In this document: in pieces, positions 1 through 11,665 of the stretch | Layout of the letters: the number at the start of each line of letters is the position of its first letter | Numbering within the stretch: the first letter of the stretch is position 1 | DNA from: Flaccisagitta enflata | Taxonomy: Eukaryota; Chaetognatha; Sagittoidea; Aphragmophora | Length of the DNA: 64,000 nucleotides | NCBI GenBank assembly: GCA_965153355.1 | Contig: OZ231128.1 | Span: 40,238,001 to 40,302,000 of the forward strand | Direction of reading: 5' to 3' | The notes under the pieces: generated by a model | The model's input: only the letters and a program-made list of their open reading frames with translations | Told to the model about the DNA's origin: nothing | Databases searched by the model: none | Translations under genes and position numbers: made by a program

Positions 1-176
1 ACCTCTATTTACACCCAAACCCCCATCCACATCCCTCCCACACACAAACATTCACAAAAACTGTTTAAAACACTTGTTTCGCCACTTTTCAACTCGATCA
101 CCAAGGACGGACCAACGGATCGACGGACGGACAAAGCCTCTCATAGATTTTTGTGTCCGCATCTAAAAAGGAAGTG
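1..176 (-). repeat. Family B short interspersed repeat, cut by the window edge
   Basis: Reverse-oriented copy of the family seen at 14196, 16213 and 17084. It shows the CCCCCATCCAC stretch, the CGCCACTTTTCAACTCGATCACC block, a GGAC/CGGAC tract and the end block CAAAGCCTCTCATAG. The left end lies outside the window. Confidence 0.6.
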
Positions 177-243
177 AACAACCAGTCATTCAGCGATCCC
201 ACATGTACAGCGGTACCCGATGCCCTTCTTGGTTTGTTGTAAA

Positions 244-471
244 ACAAGGTCGTTAGACCTAAGTCGCGTGCATCGACATTTTCAAAAAAAGTCAGGCAGA
301 CAGACAGACAAACAATTTATTTTTTAAAAAGACATTTCAAATGGCCATTTAATCCACAAAGTTTGCAGAGACATAAAAAACGCTTTAAAAAGCCTTTAAA
401 ACAGTTTTGTGACTGACCAACCGACCGGAGGACCGACCGACCGAAAAGTGGCGTAGCACGTGGGTAAAGAT
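244..471 (+). repeat. Family G interspersed repeat, copy 1
   Basis: Matches 55853-56103 over its whole length: both begin ACAAGGTCRTTAGACCTAAG, then a GTCAGGCAGACAGACAGAC block, then CAGAGACATAAAAAACG, a GACC/GACG tract and CCGAAAAGTGGC. The right end resembles the hairpin end of family A (GTAGCACG), so G may be a family A derivative. No coding capacity. Confidence 0.65.
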
Positions 472-499
472 TAAGGAAATGGTCTCACAAAGATCGTGC

Positions 500-840
500 C
501 TAGAAGACAAGAGACCTGATATGGGCAAAGGAGGCATAAACAAAGCAATGGAATAGCATAAGAAAGCTGGGATTAGGCTTAGGAGATAAAGAAGCAGTCT
601 TAATGAGGGTGGATATGAGCTTTGAAAGGTTTGAATTGAGGCGGAGATTGGCAGATGACAATGTTTGGCCTGAATAGGCAGAGAGTGCCAATTTCAGGAT
701 TGAGAGAGCTATTTTCAGGTCCGAGAGGGGTAGATAGGGGATAGAATTAAGCTTCTTTGGACGTACGGAATGATGGAGGGACATATGAAATTCCACCTCT
801 GTGGTCTACAAGGCATCGGCCTTTTGGGGCCGCTTCACAT
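500..840. repeat. Possible decayed family D copy
   Basis: The stretch near 815 (CGGCCTTTTGGGGCCGC) resembles the family D head hairpin, and the sequence before it contains loosely repeated TTTCAGG...GAGAG motifs like the array at 46.4 kb. The open 98-codon frame on the minus strand here has no recognisable domain and I do not call it a gene. Confidence 0.25.
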
Positions 841-870
841 TAAGTAAGTCTGTGAACTACAAATGGTTTT

Positions 871-1690
871 TGTGACAAACCTCCTTTTCATTTAAATTTG
901 GGGAAAAATCTTTCAAATTGAGAGTTGCAGACTTAAGGATCAAATCTCAACTTTTCACCCAAACCATGGCCGCAAACAAAAAGTCTAGCTAGGTCATCAG
1001 CTTCTGCCGGGCTGCTGCCCTTTGTTCAATCACACCCCTCCATACAGGCATATACTTTTACTAAAAGGCATGGGGCACCACCTAACATCTTTCGCTTTTG
1101 CGCCTGTATTTTATCGCGGTTGTTTGGTTGTTTTTGCCGAGGAGACAAGAAGTCTGTATATCTAAAATAAGCTTTTTGATTCATGCTAACAAAACATAAT
1201 CTCGTTAGGCATGAACAAAAAACGAAAAAAAACAAAAAACATCGAGTTTACAGGTCAGGCGCAATTTTTTTTTCTTTACCAAAATTATTTATTGAGTCGT
1301 AAATTCCAAATTGCCTATATGGCAGATTTCTTAAGATTGGTCTTAGACGAAATATGCGTCTAAATGACTTTAATTTGTAAAAACACAAAGACAAATTATG
1401 GGGTTGAGACCTTTGATGTCAAAACCCTCAGGCGAATTTACCAGGTGATTAAACCGTAGAACAGCATTTTGTGCGAAGCTTCTCGATCCTCTCGTTAAAA
1501 CATGTACCGTTCATTTTTAGTCGCGGACACGCGAGTGTATTGGCGGTTGGTCGGTCTCAAAGTTCCTTTTTGAGTTTTTTTCCGCCTCCGCCCAACTGTC
1601 TGCGACTTTACTGGTTGTCCTAGTTCATAATCAAATATCTCACACGTACTATCTTGTTCAAAACAAGAGTCCGGTAGTTTTTGTCATATT
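871..1690. other. Stretch with no recognisable feature
   Basis: AT-rich unique-looking sequence. I see no coding region, RNA gene or repeat structure. It lies upstream of the metalloproteinase first exon, but no promoter element can be identified with confidence. Confidence 0.4.
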
Positions 1691-1699
1691 TCATCCAAA

Positions 1700-2110
1700 T
1701 GGTGAAGAAAACCCTACGAAAACCGGTGACCGTTAGAAAGCTCTTCAAAAATGCGATCAAATGCCGCCAAGCACAGCATTGTAGCTCAATTCGTTTGGAT
1801 TTTAGAGCAAAAAGAGTAAAAGAGTTCACCTTAAACTATGGTGATGAATTAGACAAGAATTTCTTTTCGAAATTCAGGCATGTATTTTTTATGTTTCTGC
1901 ACTTATCAGTTACAGAAACATAGGAAAATCGGTGACCGATGTAAAGAGCTTCAAAAGGGCTTTGAAATGCCGCCAAGCAGAGCTTACTAGCTCTAGCCGT
2001 TTAGATTTTACATCAAATTGAGTGCATACCTCTCAAAACAAGAAAGTGGTCAAAATTGTTCCTGAAATTAATTGATAGGTAACACTGAAATAAGTTATTA
2101 AGCTCTCTGA
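1700..2110. repeat. Two-copy diverged tandem repeat, about 205-bp period
   Basis: The blocks CGGTGACCG...AAATGCCGCCAAGCA...TTTAGATTTTA-like recur with an offset of about 205 bp (near 1723 and 1928). The copies are diverged. No function is visible. Confidence 0.5.
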
Positions 2111-2295
2111 TAACATAGAAAAGGTTATATGAAACACATTGAATACCCACAGATGCTTAAATAAACATTCATCACAAAAAATTAGAGTTTTTTATCAATC
2201 TGATACCAAAGGGGGACTTAATGTCATCGCGCGGACTCTTGATTTGAACAAGATAGTACATCTGAAATCATTAACTTTTTGAATTTCAATGGAAA

Positions 2296-2511
2296 GTTTT
2301 TCTTCCTCTTCATCTTCTTCTCCTACTTTTCTTCTTCTTATTCTTCTTCTTTTTCTTCTTCTTTTTTTTCTTCTTCTTCTTCTTCTTTTTCTTTTTCTTT
2401 TTCTTTTTCTTTTTCTTTTTCTTTTTCTTTTTCTTTTTCTTTCTCTTTCTCTTTCTCTTTCTCTTCTTCTTCTTCTTCTTCTTCTTCTTCTTCTTCTTCT
2501 TCTTCTTCAAT
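2296..2511. repeat. (TTC)n / (CTTTTT)n pyrimidine microsatellite
   Basis: About 215 bases of almost pure pyrimidine on the + strand, built of TTC, CTTTTT and CTTTCT units. Open frames across it are repeat artefacts. Confidence 0.95.
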
Positions 2512-3041
2512 TTTTTCGTCTCCCTCTAAAACACCAAACCTTGATTTATTCATTTCGAAATAGTTTAGGTCGGTAACTGTCAAAACAAGCTAGATGTTAT
2601 AATTGCTACATTACCAAAAGTGCGTCAAACTTGTCCGTTGATATCTTCAATTGAATTAGGGAAAAAATCACACTTCTAAGTGGATTTCGAACATTCGGGT
2701 CATTTGAAGTTTCTCGTTGACACATAAATATCCGTATTTTCCGATGTTATGACATTTGTCAAAAAAAATAGAGACAGACACAAACCCCGCCATAAAAAGA
2801 AAAAAAACACAGAAAATGATTGATGTGAGAGATTTTTCATTTATCGTGAGCTCTTTTTTATGACGAATGCTGGATTTTATCGTGAACTTTTTTTCATATA
2901 CACTTAAGAAAACTACTCAGAACTTCGCGCACGTGTTAAAAGTTAAGCACAACATTAGTTACATTACCCAGAACACAAAGGAACATTATTACGATGATAA
3001 TAATTACCGTCATCATCAAACTCCGCACCTCGTCCATAACG
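2512..3041. other. Sequence upstream of the first metalloproteinase exon
   Basis: AT-rich, with no clear TATA or initiator element that I would defend. The 5' UTR and promoter of the metalloproteinase gene should be here or further upstream. An in-frame ATG at 2994 is also possible. Confidence 0.35.
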
Positions 3042-3204
3042 ATGATGATGTATCGTTACAAACAATCGTCCAAATTTCTTCCCACTTTCCTATCTTTGTT
3101 GTTTTCCGTTATTGGAATGCCGACGACGCAAATTCCCGACGAAAAAGAGGCGCTGGATTATCTCGTAACATATGGATACATGAAAATGAATCACCCTAAT
3201 ACAA
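3042..3204 (+). CDS. Matrix metalloproteinase exon 1: signal peptide and start of propeptide
   Basis: Frame begins at one of three consecutive ATGs (3042, 3045, 3048). The in-frame ATG at 2994 would give an unusually long n-region, so I prefer 3042-3048. The product has a basic n-region (MYRYKQSSK), a hydrophobic core (FLPTFLSLLFSVIG), then DEKEALDYLVTYGYM, which matches the start of MMP propeptides (ALDYLxxYGY). The donor is CAA|GTAATG at 3204/3205, leaving phase 1. This joins exactly to exon 2 (A + CG gives Thr, then LSDRLRVFQRRLGL). The protein would enter the secretory pathway. A tandem duplication begins at the donor (see findings). Confidence 0.8.
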
Positions 3205-3310
3205 GTAATGACTATGGATTAATCTGACTATGGATAACCCTAGTGCAAGTAATGACTGGGTTTATTTGACTATGAATAATTCTAATGCAGTCATAACTAT
3301 GGGTTAATCA
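3189..3310. repeat. Three tandem copies of a ~42-bp unit covering the exon 1 donor
   Basis: ATGAATCACCCTAATACAAG followed by TAATGACT recurs at about 3231 as ATGGATAACCCTAGTGCAAG plus TAATGACT, and at about 3273 in a more diverged form. The true exon 1 end and splice donor lie in the first copy, and the second copy has an equivalent CAA|GTAATG. Confidence 0.7.
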
Positions 3311-3789
3311 TGAAATTCATGATTGCTCTTGGCTAAAATTGAAACAACTATGTCTTAAAAACTGTTTTATGAATTATTCAATAAGGTGGGAGTATTAGAC
3401 TTCATTCTTCCGAAACTAACCCAACGAGGCAATGACATTGATTGCCATCATTTACTGTAACATTAGGATTTGCAAAGCTACATGACTCTCAGAACGGATC
3501 CTCCAAGTGCCGCCACCCTTACTAAGTTAGAACTGCAGGATTATGTGGGAGCTGTAAAATGGGGGAGGGATGGCGGCCCTAGGAAGAATTGGTCAGAAAG
3601 TAATGAATATTTGCAGATCTTGTTGTCATGATAAATGATGCTGATTGATGGAAGTTTGTACTGATGGAGAAATTTCTGAGAGGTTTAAGCGCAAAAGTAC
3701 CACCCTCTTTTCAACGTGAAAAGCTCTTCATACTCTAAATACTATACTTATATCATATATATCTAAATGTTGTCTTATTTTTACCACAG

Positions 3790-4226
3790 CGTTATCGGAT
3801 AGACTGCGAGTTTTCCAGCGGCGATTGGGATTGAATATAACGGGAGAACCGGATGCAAACACGATGACAATCATGAGAACTCCGAGATGCGGCAATCCAG
3901 ACAATGAGCAAGAGAGGAGGCAAAAGCCTGTCACAGATGATAATGATGCTGATGGAACAGATAAAGTCGACGTCAATAAAGTAGTCAATGCTCAACAACG
4001 CAATCGAAATCGTCGTTACGCCCTCTTTGGGTTTCAATGGGAAAAACAAGTTCTCACTTACTCATTTAAAAATTACACCGAGAAAGTTACGAGAGAGGAG
4101 TTGGAAAGGGAGATGGCCAAAGCGTTTGCCGTTTGGGCTGAAGTCACCAGACTCACTTTTGGACGGAGCACGACCACAAGAAGAGGAGGAGGAGGAGGAA
4201 GTATCGACGTCGTCATTTTGTTTGGG
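3790..4226 (+). CDS. Matrix metalloproteinase exon 2: cysteine switch, furin site, N-terminal catalytic domain
   Basis: Acceptor TTTACCACAG at 3780-3789. The exon encodes LSDRLRVFQRRLGL...TGEPD (propeptide), the cysteine switch PRCGNPD at 3882-3902 (usual family form PRCGVPD), and an acidic insert of about 35 residues. A paired-basic site RNRR at 4005-4016 follows directly before YALFGFQWEK, which matches the YALxGxxW start of mature MMP catalytic domains. After that comes WAEVTRLTF, a Thr/Arg/Gly-rich loop, and IDVVILFG. RXRR immediately before the mature start is typical of furin-activated, often membrane-type, MMPs. The donor GGG|GTGAGA at 4226/4227 gives phase 0 and continues into exon 3. 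A later GTGAGT at 4253 is an alternative donor but breaks the family match. Confidence 0.9.
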
Positions 4227-4299
4227 GTGAGACGCAGACGAAAAACATTATCGTGAGTCCACATATATTCAGAACCTGAAACTTTTATTTATCTATCTA

Positions 4300-4417
4300 T
4301 TTTTAGGTGCGACAAAGCACCTCTATAACTGGCTGTGTCCGTTGGTCTGTCTGTCGGTTGGTAACGCATTCGCTCGACGATCCACACGTCGCACCTTATT
4401 GGCCTACTTGGCCTTGT
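4300..4417 (+). repeat. Family E short interspersed repeat, copy 1
   Basis: Begins TTTTTAGGTGCGAC...CTCTATAAC with a (GTCTGTCGGTT) tract and ends TTGGCCTACTTGGCCTTGTT. The same ends occur in reverse orientation at 58248-58544. Confidence 0.6.
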
Positions 4418-4517
4418 TTTATTCATTTATTTCTTTTTTTTTTCTTTTCTTGCGTCATTCCTGGCTGGTCTAAACAGACAAACCAATCGACCAAGATCCT
4501 AAAAGTCGCGTATTGAC

Positions 4518-5041
4518 TGTAGTGCCGCGCGTTTCCCCTTCTTACCCTCTCTGATATCTGGGTTGGGTCCTTCCCTTTCCCTTGCCGGCTTTGCCCTACC
4601 TTCTCCTTCTCTCTCTGGCTGTTGCCTTGGGACCTCCTCTTCCGTGGCTTCATCTTCCCCACTTTGGCCTACTTAAGGGAGGTGTGACTGCAGTATGGGA
4701 GAGGCCACTCCCCTTCCCCTGGCGTCTCACTGTCCCAGAGCAAGATGTCCATTTGGATATCACCTCTCTCCCCTTAGGACTCCCCCCCTTAGGTTAGGCT
4801 ACCATATTGAGTGACAGGCGTGCCACCGCCCCTGTGGGGACTGTGGCATATTCATTAGGGCCTCGGGGTCTTGATTAGGGCTATATCATGGTTTATTTGC
4901 CTAGTTTGGTTCTTTCTCAGTACATTCTTCCCCGCGGGCTCTTAGGGATTTTCTCTTTGAGTTTTTGGCAGGCACCCCATCTTTGAGCATTCTACCCCTG
5001 GACCCTGACGATAGCATCCTCCCGCCTACCCCGGCATATCA
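4518..5041 (+). repeat. 5' LTR of the LARD-like element
   Basis: 524 bp, begins TGTAGTGCCGCGCG and ends CCGGCATATCA. It matches 11142-11665 over its whole length with no difference that I can find. The 71-codon open frame inside it appears in both LTRs and has no known domain. Confidence 0.9.
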
Positions 5042-5042
5042 G

Positions 5043-5058
5043 TGGTGCTTTCGGCCGG
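5043..5058 (+). promoter_or_regulatory. Putative primer-binding site of the LTR element
   Basis: TGGTGCTTTCGGCCGG begins one base after the LTR. Its complement would read CCGGC + CGAAAGC + A + CCA, which fits a tRNA 3' end (T-stem strand, acceptor strand, discriminator, CCA). I cannot assign the tRNA. Confidence 0.55.
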
Positions 5059-6907
5059 TTCTGGCATATTTTTCAGTATGTACCCTAGCTAGCTGAGAAT
5101 AGGACCCTACTGGGAGGTTTAGATTTTTTTTTTAGTGACCATGAGACACCTGTCACTTTTGAAGACTGGGCACTGCAGGCTCTTTCAGAGAAAGGTACAA
5201 GTTTGAGGTATCTTATCCCTCCCACTCCTCTTGGCTTTACTCCTTCCCTATCATGGAAGTGGTGATAGCTTGCCCACCTTACCCCTTTTGGCACATGCTT
5301 TCCCGTAATGCCGTAGTTTAGATGGGCTCAAAAGGGCGAAAGCGGGATACACCGAGCATGATCGGACAGCCAGTACCCCGAGTCATAGTGTAGGCCGCGC
5401 TGTGATAGATGGGCGATTTTTTTCGCTAACGTTGAGGCAGTCGGCTAGTTCAATTCCCCTAGGACTCCAATCAGACTCCTACAGTCATTGGCTGGGAGCA
5501 GATCTGGACCCCCCACTGTTGGAGCAAGAGTCTCCTGCGCAAATGGTGGAAGATGGCATGGCCTCAAGAATAGGGTGCTCTGGCACTTATCATCACTCCG
5601 CCCTCTGACTTGTTCATGGCCATTTTGAAACCTATCAAGACGCTGATTACCCTCTTGTCTCAGCTTGTCTCTTTATCTCAACTCACTCTTACTCCAGAGC
5701 TTCAATCAACTAACTGCAAGGTCATCTTATCTACTATCATCTAACTGTCACTTCTTCTTACCCTGTCATCAATCCTTATGGAATATCATCTGATTGTCCG
5801 CACCTGTTTGGACAAATGGCAGAATCCTTCTTGGACAATTGCTCGAACATCTTGTCCAACAGAATCACAAAAGTGTCTCAGGAACATCGTTTGTGGACTG
5901 AGACTTTACCTGTGTGTCAAGACAACCCTCTACTGGCAGAACCCGATCAAAGCAGCAACTTGAAGTCAAGTCAGCAGCCCCTACTGGCAGTTGTACACTG
6001 GTACAAGAAGAGAAAATGTACGGATATTGTTACACATGCGACGAGTTTCGATGAGAAGACAATGGTATCAAAACACTCCTACCACGCTGTGTGGGGTGGG
6101 GTGTATCCATTTGTTTTTCTTGGACAATGGCAAAGACAGTGGCATAGTGCCATAGACAACGGCAGAGATAACGACAAACACAACGGCAAAGACGATGGAA
6201 GAGGACAGTGGCGACTATGGACAGGCGCGTGCTTGAAGATACTCTGACTCGTCTCTGCGACTGATGACAATTTTGTGATTTTGTGTACCCGTTGCCAAAG
6301 GTTACCAAAAAAAAAAAAAGAAAAAAAGAGACGAATACAGTGTGCAAAAAAAAAAATACGAAAGTGTGCAAAAAAAAAAAAAAAAAAGAAAGAAAGCGGA
6401 AGAAAAAAAAAAGAAATAAAAAATACAAATTCAAAGAAAGAATTACAGCTGAAAAAAAAGAAGAAACCGCGCATAGTGCACAAAAACCGTAAGGCAACGG
6501 TATTCTATTTCTTGCCCCCTCAGGTTTTTTTTTTCTCTCCTCTCTCTTAACATGCTCATCGTCTATGTTACGAATAGCACTGTCGCATGTTTTCCCGTTA
6601 TTATTACTTTCCGTCATATAAATTAACTCGCGTGGAAAATTGTAAAGTTATTCTTACTCCGTTTCCTTGTCTCCCTGCTCGATTGCTAATTGTTTTTGTT
6701 ACGTCGTAATGTTATATCTATTGCCGTCATTTTAAGTGTCTCGTAATAGATTCTCGTATTCTTCTTGCGTGGACGATCAATCTCAACCGGCGCCTGAATT
6801 ATCATTTTTTGAACTCCGACATGGAACAACGTCCTAGGCCGACCACTGTGGGGAAAGGCTTAGATTACCTGTCGGTTTGTATTTTATTTCGCTTCTCCAT
6901 CCGCCAA
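5059..6907 (+). other. LTR element interior, 5' part
   Basis: Short open frames only, e.g. near 5142-5265 (encoding FEDWALQALSEKGTSLRYL) and 5816-6247 (143 codons). They may be remnants of coding sequence but match no domain that I recognise. An A-rich tract lies at 6305-6440. No gag-pol motifs (zinc knuckle, DTG, YxDD, DDE) were seen. Confidence 0.4.
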
Positions 6908-7220
6908 CCTATCTCGTTCGTCCTATCTCGTTCGTCCTATCTCGTTCGTCCTATCTCGTTCGTCCTATCTCGTTCGTCCTATCTCGTTCGTCCTATCTCG
7001 TTCGTCCTATCTCGTTCGTCCTATCTCGTTCGTCCTATCTCGTTTGTCCTATCTCGTTTGTCCTATCTCGTTTGTCCTATCTCGTTGGTCCTATCTCGTT
7101 GGTCCTATCTCGTTGGTCCTATCTCGTTGGTCCTATCTCGTTGGTCCTATCTCGTTGGTCCTATCACGTCTGTCCTATCGCGTCTGTCCTATCGCGTCTG
7201 TCCTATCGCGTCTGTCCTAT
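6908..7220 (+). repeat. 14-bp tandem repeat, about 22 copies, inside the LTR element
   Basis: Unit CCTATCTCGTTCGT. The variants are ordered in blocks: about 9 copies with CGTTCGT, then 3 with CGTTTGT, then 6 with CGTTGGT, then 4 with CRCGTCTGT. The open frames across it are a by-product of the stop-free unit. Confidence 0.9.
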
Positions 7221-8076
7221 TGTCCAGTCTATCCGTATGTTAGAACTGTTTCTGATCAGTTTATCTGTCCATAATTTGTCTGTCAGTCGCGCGCGGCATG
7301 CACGTCATTCCCGCGCGTCATTCAATTTTGTTTCTTTTATGGCTAACTTCGCCCGACGCTTAGTTGCGTGGTCTGTAAACACACTCCTGCCATTGTTTGG
7401 CCCGGGGTGTATCCTAGTGGTAACTGCCGGAGATGGTGACTTCTGACGGACAGACAAGCGCGCACCGCTGGTGTTATTCTTTTATCTTTAGTTCCTACTT
7501 GTTCCCCTTTCCCTCTTGGTTTTGTTTCATATTGTGTACACTTTTTTTTATAAGAACATCGGATTTTTTTCTGGAGCCTTTAAAAAATGTAGATAGCCAC
7601 TGGTGGGATGACTGCGGCGTTCTTGATTTCTGGGTGATTTCAAGGCTTGATGTCCTTATGGACTGGGTTCTTATAAAAAAAAAATGTGTATTGGCTACCA
7701 TTATTTTCTCCCCAACCCCCCCTCGTTATTGATATATTTTTTCCCCCTATTTTGCATTGTGTGCCTTCTCAACCTCACCCCGGGCTTTCACGTCTTTTTC
7801 TCCCCCCCCCCTTATAACCCCTTGTTTATTTTGGACTTATATGTTATATGTTATATGTTTCTCTTTCCTCTTTGGACCCACTAGGTTGAATCTTGACGCG
7901 AACGCGGCGTATGGGTGCGTTTCAGTTGTCCATATGGGCAGATTTTAAACCTCTTACGCTGACGTTTCCGTAAGTTTAGCCTTCATTTCCCCCTTATGTT
8001 ATTTTCCCTCTTGCCCCGTTAGCTTCACCCTCGTCTTTTCCCACTTCTCTTTACCTTACTTCTCTTTTTCTCTAGC
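7221..8076. other. LTR element interior without recognised genes
   Basis: T-rich sequence without a domain. The block CACTAGGTTGAATCTTGACGC...CATATGGGCAGATTTT near 7880-7947 recurs, diverged, at about 8966-9020 (CGCTAGGTTAAACCTGGCG...CCATTTGGGCAGAATT), so the interior contains an old internal duplication. Confidence 0.4.
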
Positions 8077-8078
8077 TA

Positions 8079-8636
8079 CAGTGTGTTTCAACTCGTTTGT
8101 AACATTATACGACGGTATAACTCTACAAGTGGTGGAGATGGTTCAATTCTGAAAGGGGCCTTTTGTGGGTAATAGTTTAGCATTTTATGATGATTGATTT
8201 TGGCGATTTTTTTGAAAAATCTGGGCCCCTTAGCATATCATAAACTAAAAATAATGCTTTGCAAAGTAGATTTTTGTGTCTTTTTGTGGAAAGATTGTTT
8301 TCTTGTGTAGCTCTTTTTTTAACAGAGTTTCATGATTTTCATGCCAGATAAGTTTTGGGTGGGAGATATCCTAATGTGGTTTATGGAAATAGAGATAGAA
8401 TTGTCTATGGATGTGGTTTGTTGAAAAAAAGAGAGAAAAATGGCCTTTTTTGCATAATTTGGCCCAAGCTCCTCGGGGTGTGAAAAGTATCGGGCTTTTA
8501 TAGAAAATCTCTGAGAATTGGTTAGTATTAGATGCTAAACTATTATCTATAAAGGTTTTTTTTCGGAATTGAATTATCTCGATTACTTCGGGAGTTCTGC
8601 CGTCGTGTAATGTTACAAACGAGTTGAAACATACTG
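8079..8636. mobile_element. TA-flanked inverted-repeat element (Tc1/mariner-type MITE) nested in the LTR element
   Basis: Terminal inverted repeats of about 38 bp: CAGTGTGTTTCAACTCGTTT on the left, and the reverse complement on the right ends CATACTG. Both ends are flanked by TA (8077-8078, 8637-8638), as expected for a Tc1/mariner target duplication. At 558 bp with no long frame it is non-autonomous. Confidence 0.75.
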
Positions 8637-8638
8637 TA

Positions 8639-9464
8639 TTTTTTTTGTCCTAGGACATCTTATGTTCCTATTTTTTTTTCTCTGATCGGGCACCTGGTTA
8701 CGTAATTCTTGCTCATATTAGTTGCCCCCTTCGGCGTTGTTTTAATTCCTCAATCTCTTCCCACTCTTTCATTTCTTAATTTTGTTTTCCCCTTACTTAA
8801 AATTACTCTTGTACTTCGAGGGTTCGGTCCTATGTATACGTCTACCTTTGTTCGGACATTTTTTTTGCCCTCTACTTAATTCCCAATTTATTAATTACTC
8901 CCCCCCCCCCATTGGCGTCTGGTTTGTTCTTCTATTTCATTTGAATTTCTCCCCCTAAAACTCGCTAGGTTAAACCTGGCGTGAACGTGACATATCAGTT
9001 GCCCATTTGGGCAGAATTCAGGAATCTGGACCCACCCGTTCACACGCTGGCCGCGGCCTTAGGTTTGTCTCTGTCGCGTTGATACCTAGATTTGGGAAAA
9101 AATGATGTGGGCTTTGTGCCGGGCACCTTAGTTTAGGCGAAAACAATAACAGACGAGTGTTCCTGCCATTCTGTTTGGACCGGGATGCTAAACATGTTTT
9201 GTTTGCCTGTGTTGAGTTTGTCCGTCTGTAGGTGTACACTGTACACGGGCTCCACTGTCTGTGCAAGTCGCTGATGTTAAGATGCCTGGGTCACTGGTTT
9301 GGTTTGTCTTTCTAAGGACCGCCGCCTCCAAACAGGCATGAACGTACGTCCGCTGCTCGAGCCTAACCTACCCCCCCCCCCCCCCGCCCAGCATTTGACC
9401 TCTTTAACCATCCCCGGCCCTTGTGGATGATTATCATTATTATTATTATTATTATTATTTTTAT

Positions 9465-9496
<32 letters not shown>

Positions 9497-11125
9497 TCAT
9501 TATCACTATTATAATTATTATTGGTATCTTGTTTTTTGTTGGTTGTTGTGCTTGTTTTTTTTTTTCGTTTTTTTTTTGTCGTCCGTTTTGAATGTTTTGT
9601 TTTGTCTCGGGTGTGTTGTTGTTGTTGTTGTTGTTGTTATTATTGTTGTTGTTTTGTTTTCTTGTCTCTTGTGCCTTTTGTTTTGTTGCGTTTGTCTTGT
9701 TTTTTGTTCTTGTTTCTGTTTTTTTTTTGCATGGCCGTTTTTTTTTTTTTTTTTTTTTTTTTTTGTTGTTTTTTATTCCGTTGATTTTGTTTCCTGCTGT
9801 TTTTTTTTTTTTGTTATGGTTTTTTTTTTTTTGCCCCTTTTGTTTCCTTTTGTCTGATTCGTTCCCGGTTTTTTTTTGCTTGTTTTGTTTTTGTTATGTT
9901 TTTTCTTGTTTCTTACATGTTCTTACATGGTCGCGTTGATTAAGTTGCCTACGTGGCAAGATTTGCTGGTCGCCGCCGTTGTTATCTGACCGAGTTGTGA
10001 CCTGATAGGCTTGTTCACTCAATCGTGTGAACGCTTGTTACATACTCGCTCACTATTTTTTGGTCGTTCATCTGATCAATTGCTCATTCACGTGATTACT
10101 TATTCCCTCGTTCACTCCCTCAAAGCAGGTCACAGCACGGCGTTTCGAGATTGGTGCTTTGTCACAACGGTGGTTACGACGGAACGGCACTCGGACAATT
10201 AAACGGCGGCTGCGGGCTCAGCCTCGGAAGCGCGCCCCATCCTCGAATTTTCAAGGACAGGCTTGAATATATGGTGGACAGGACAGGACCAGGTTTGCTC
10301 ACTCACTCGTTTGCCCACTTATTCCGTGCTTGTTCCTGAGAGGGAAAATGGGATTTATTGGAAGGACCAAAAGGACGATGTGGATGGGGTCACCATCCCT
10401 ACACCCTCCTGAATGTGTCCGCATGTGTTCACTTGTTTGCGCGCTCATCTTGCTTTTGTTGCTTGTCTACGTTCGGTTGTCCGGCTGTTTGCTCATTTGT
10501 TCGCAATTGGTTCTCGTGTCTGTTCACATGCCTGATTGGTGTCCATTCATTGGCCCGTTCATGCTCTATTCCATTACTGATCTAGTCATGCTCTGTCCAA
10601 GTCAGTGACATGCTCAGTCAGCATGTACATCGGTGCATGTACAGACGTGCCTTTGAAGAATTGATCGAGATATTCATGGCTGATTCAGCGCAACAACACA
10701 GCGTGGAGATGATGCATCAGGATCGATCTGGGAATGGCTCTCATAAATGAAATTGAATATGCTGGACAAATATCGCGATATCTCTTTTCACCGTTTCTGA
10801 TTGTAATTGTATTCTCGCTTGGGTCATGTATGATATTTCGCCGTTTGTATGTTAATAAGCGTACCCGAATTGTTTTACTGTTATGCGGTATTGCTTTTTC
10901 ATTTACTTTCCGTCCATAATTGACAAGGACATTATTTTGGGACATTGTACAGTTGATCATGATAATCAATATTCACGTTGGCTGATTTGTGGCGTTTATT
11001 TCGTGGCGTGTCACGCACTCTTTAGCACACATGTGCTAGTGTCGTTTTCTCGTTATGATGATAGGATGGGGGCCTCTTCGTCTTAGGATTAGCTACTCAT
11101 TTTGACGCTGAGGACATCGTCTTGG
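8639..11125. other. LTR element interior, 3' part
   Basis: Contains (ATT)n at 9427-9522, (TTG)n and poly-T tracts at 9540-9900, and unique-looking sequence from 9940 to 11125. Short frames (60-94 codons) occur in several phases without recognisable domains. Confidence 0.4.
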
Positions 11126-11128
11126 CGT

Positions 11129-11136
11129 GAGGGGGA
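11129..11136 (+). promoter_or_regulatory. Putative polypurine tract of the LTR element
   Basis: GAGGGGGA lies five bases before the 3' LTR, where plus-strand priming would start. It is short but the position is right. Confidence 0.45.
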
Positions 11137-11141
11137 GCAAC

Positions 11142-11665
11142 TGTAGTGCCGCGCGTTTCCCCTTCTTACCCTCTCTGATATCTGGGTTGGGTCCTTCCCT
11201 TTCCCTTGCCGGCTTTGCCCTACCTTCTCCTTCTCTCTCTGGCTGTTGCCTTGGGACCTCCTCTTCCGTGGCTTCATCTTCCCCACTTTGGCCTACTTAA
11301 GGGAGGTGTGACTGCAGTATGGGAGAGGCCACTCCCCTTCCCCTGGCGTCTCACTGTCCCAGAGCAAGATGTCCATTTGGATATCACCTCTCTCCCCTTA
11401 GGACTCCCCCCCTTAGGTTAGGCTACCATATTGAGTGACAGGCGTGCCACCGCCCCTGTGGGGACTGTGGCATATTCATTAGGGCCTCGGGGTCTTGATT
11501 AGGGCTATATCATGGTTTATTTGCCTAGTTTGGTTCTTTCTCAGTACATTCTTCCCCGCGGGCTCTTAGGGATTTTCTCTTTGAGTTTTTGGCAGGCACC
11601 CCATCTTTGAGCATTCTACCCCTGGACCCTGACGATAGCATCCTCCCGCCTACCCCGGCATATCA
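11142..11665 (+). repeat. 3' LTR of the LARD-like element
   Basis: 524 bp, the same as the 5' LTR by eye, followed by the TTGAC target duplication. Confidence 0.9.

Noticed and set aside
4518-11665. Identical 524-bp repeats as an assembly duplication
   Set aside because: They begin TG, end CA and are flanked by a 5-bp duplication that differs from the LTR context, exactly as an LTR insertion predicts. Read depth would settle it fully.
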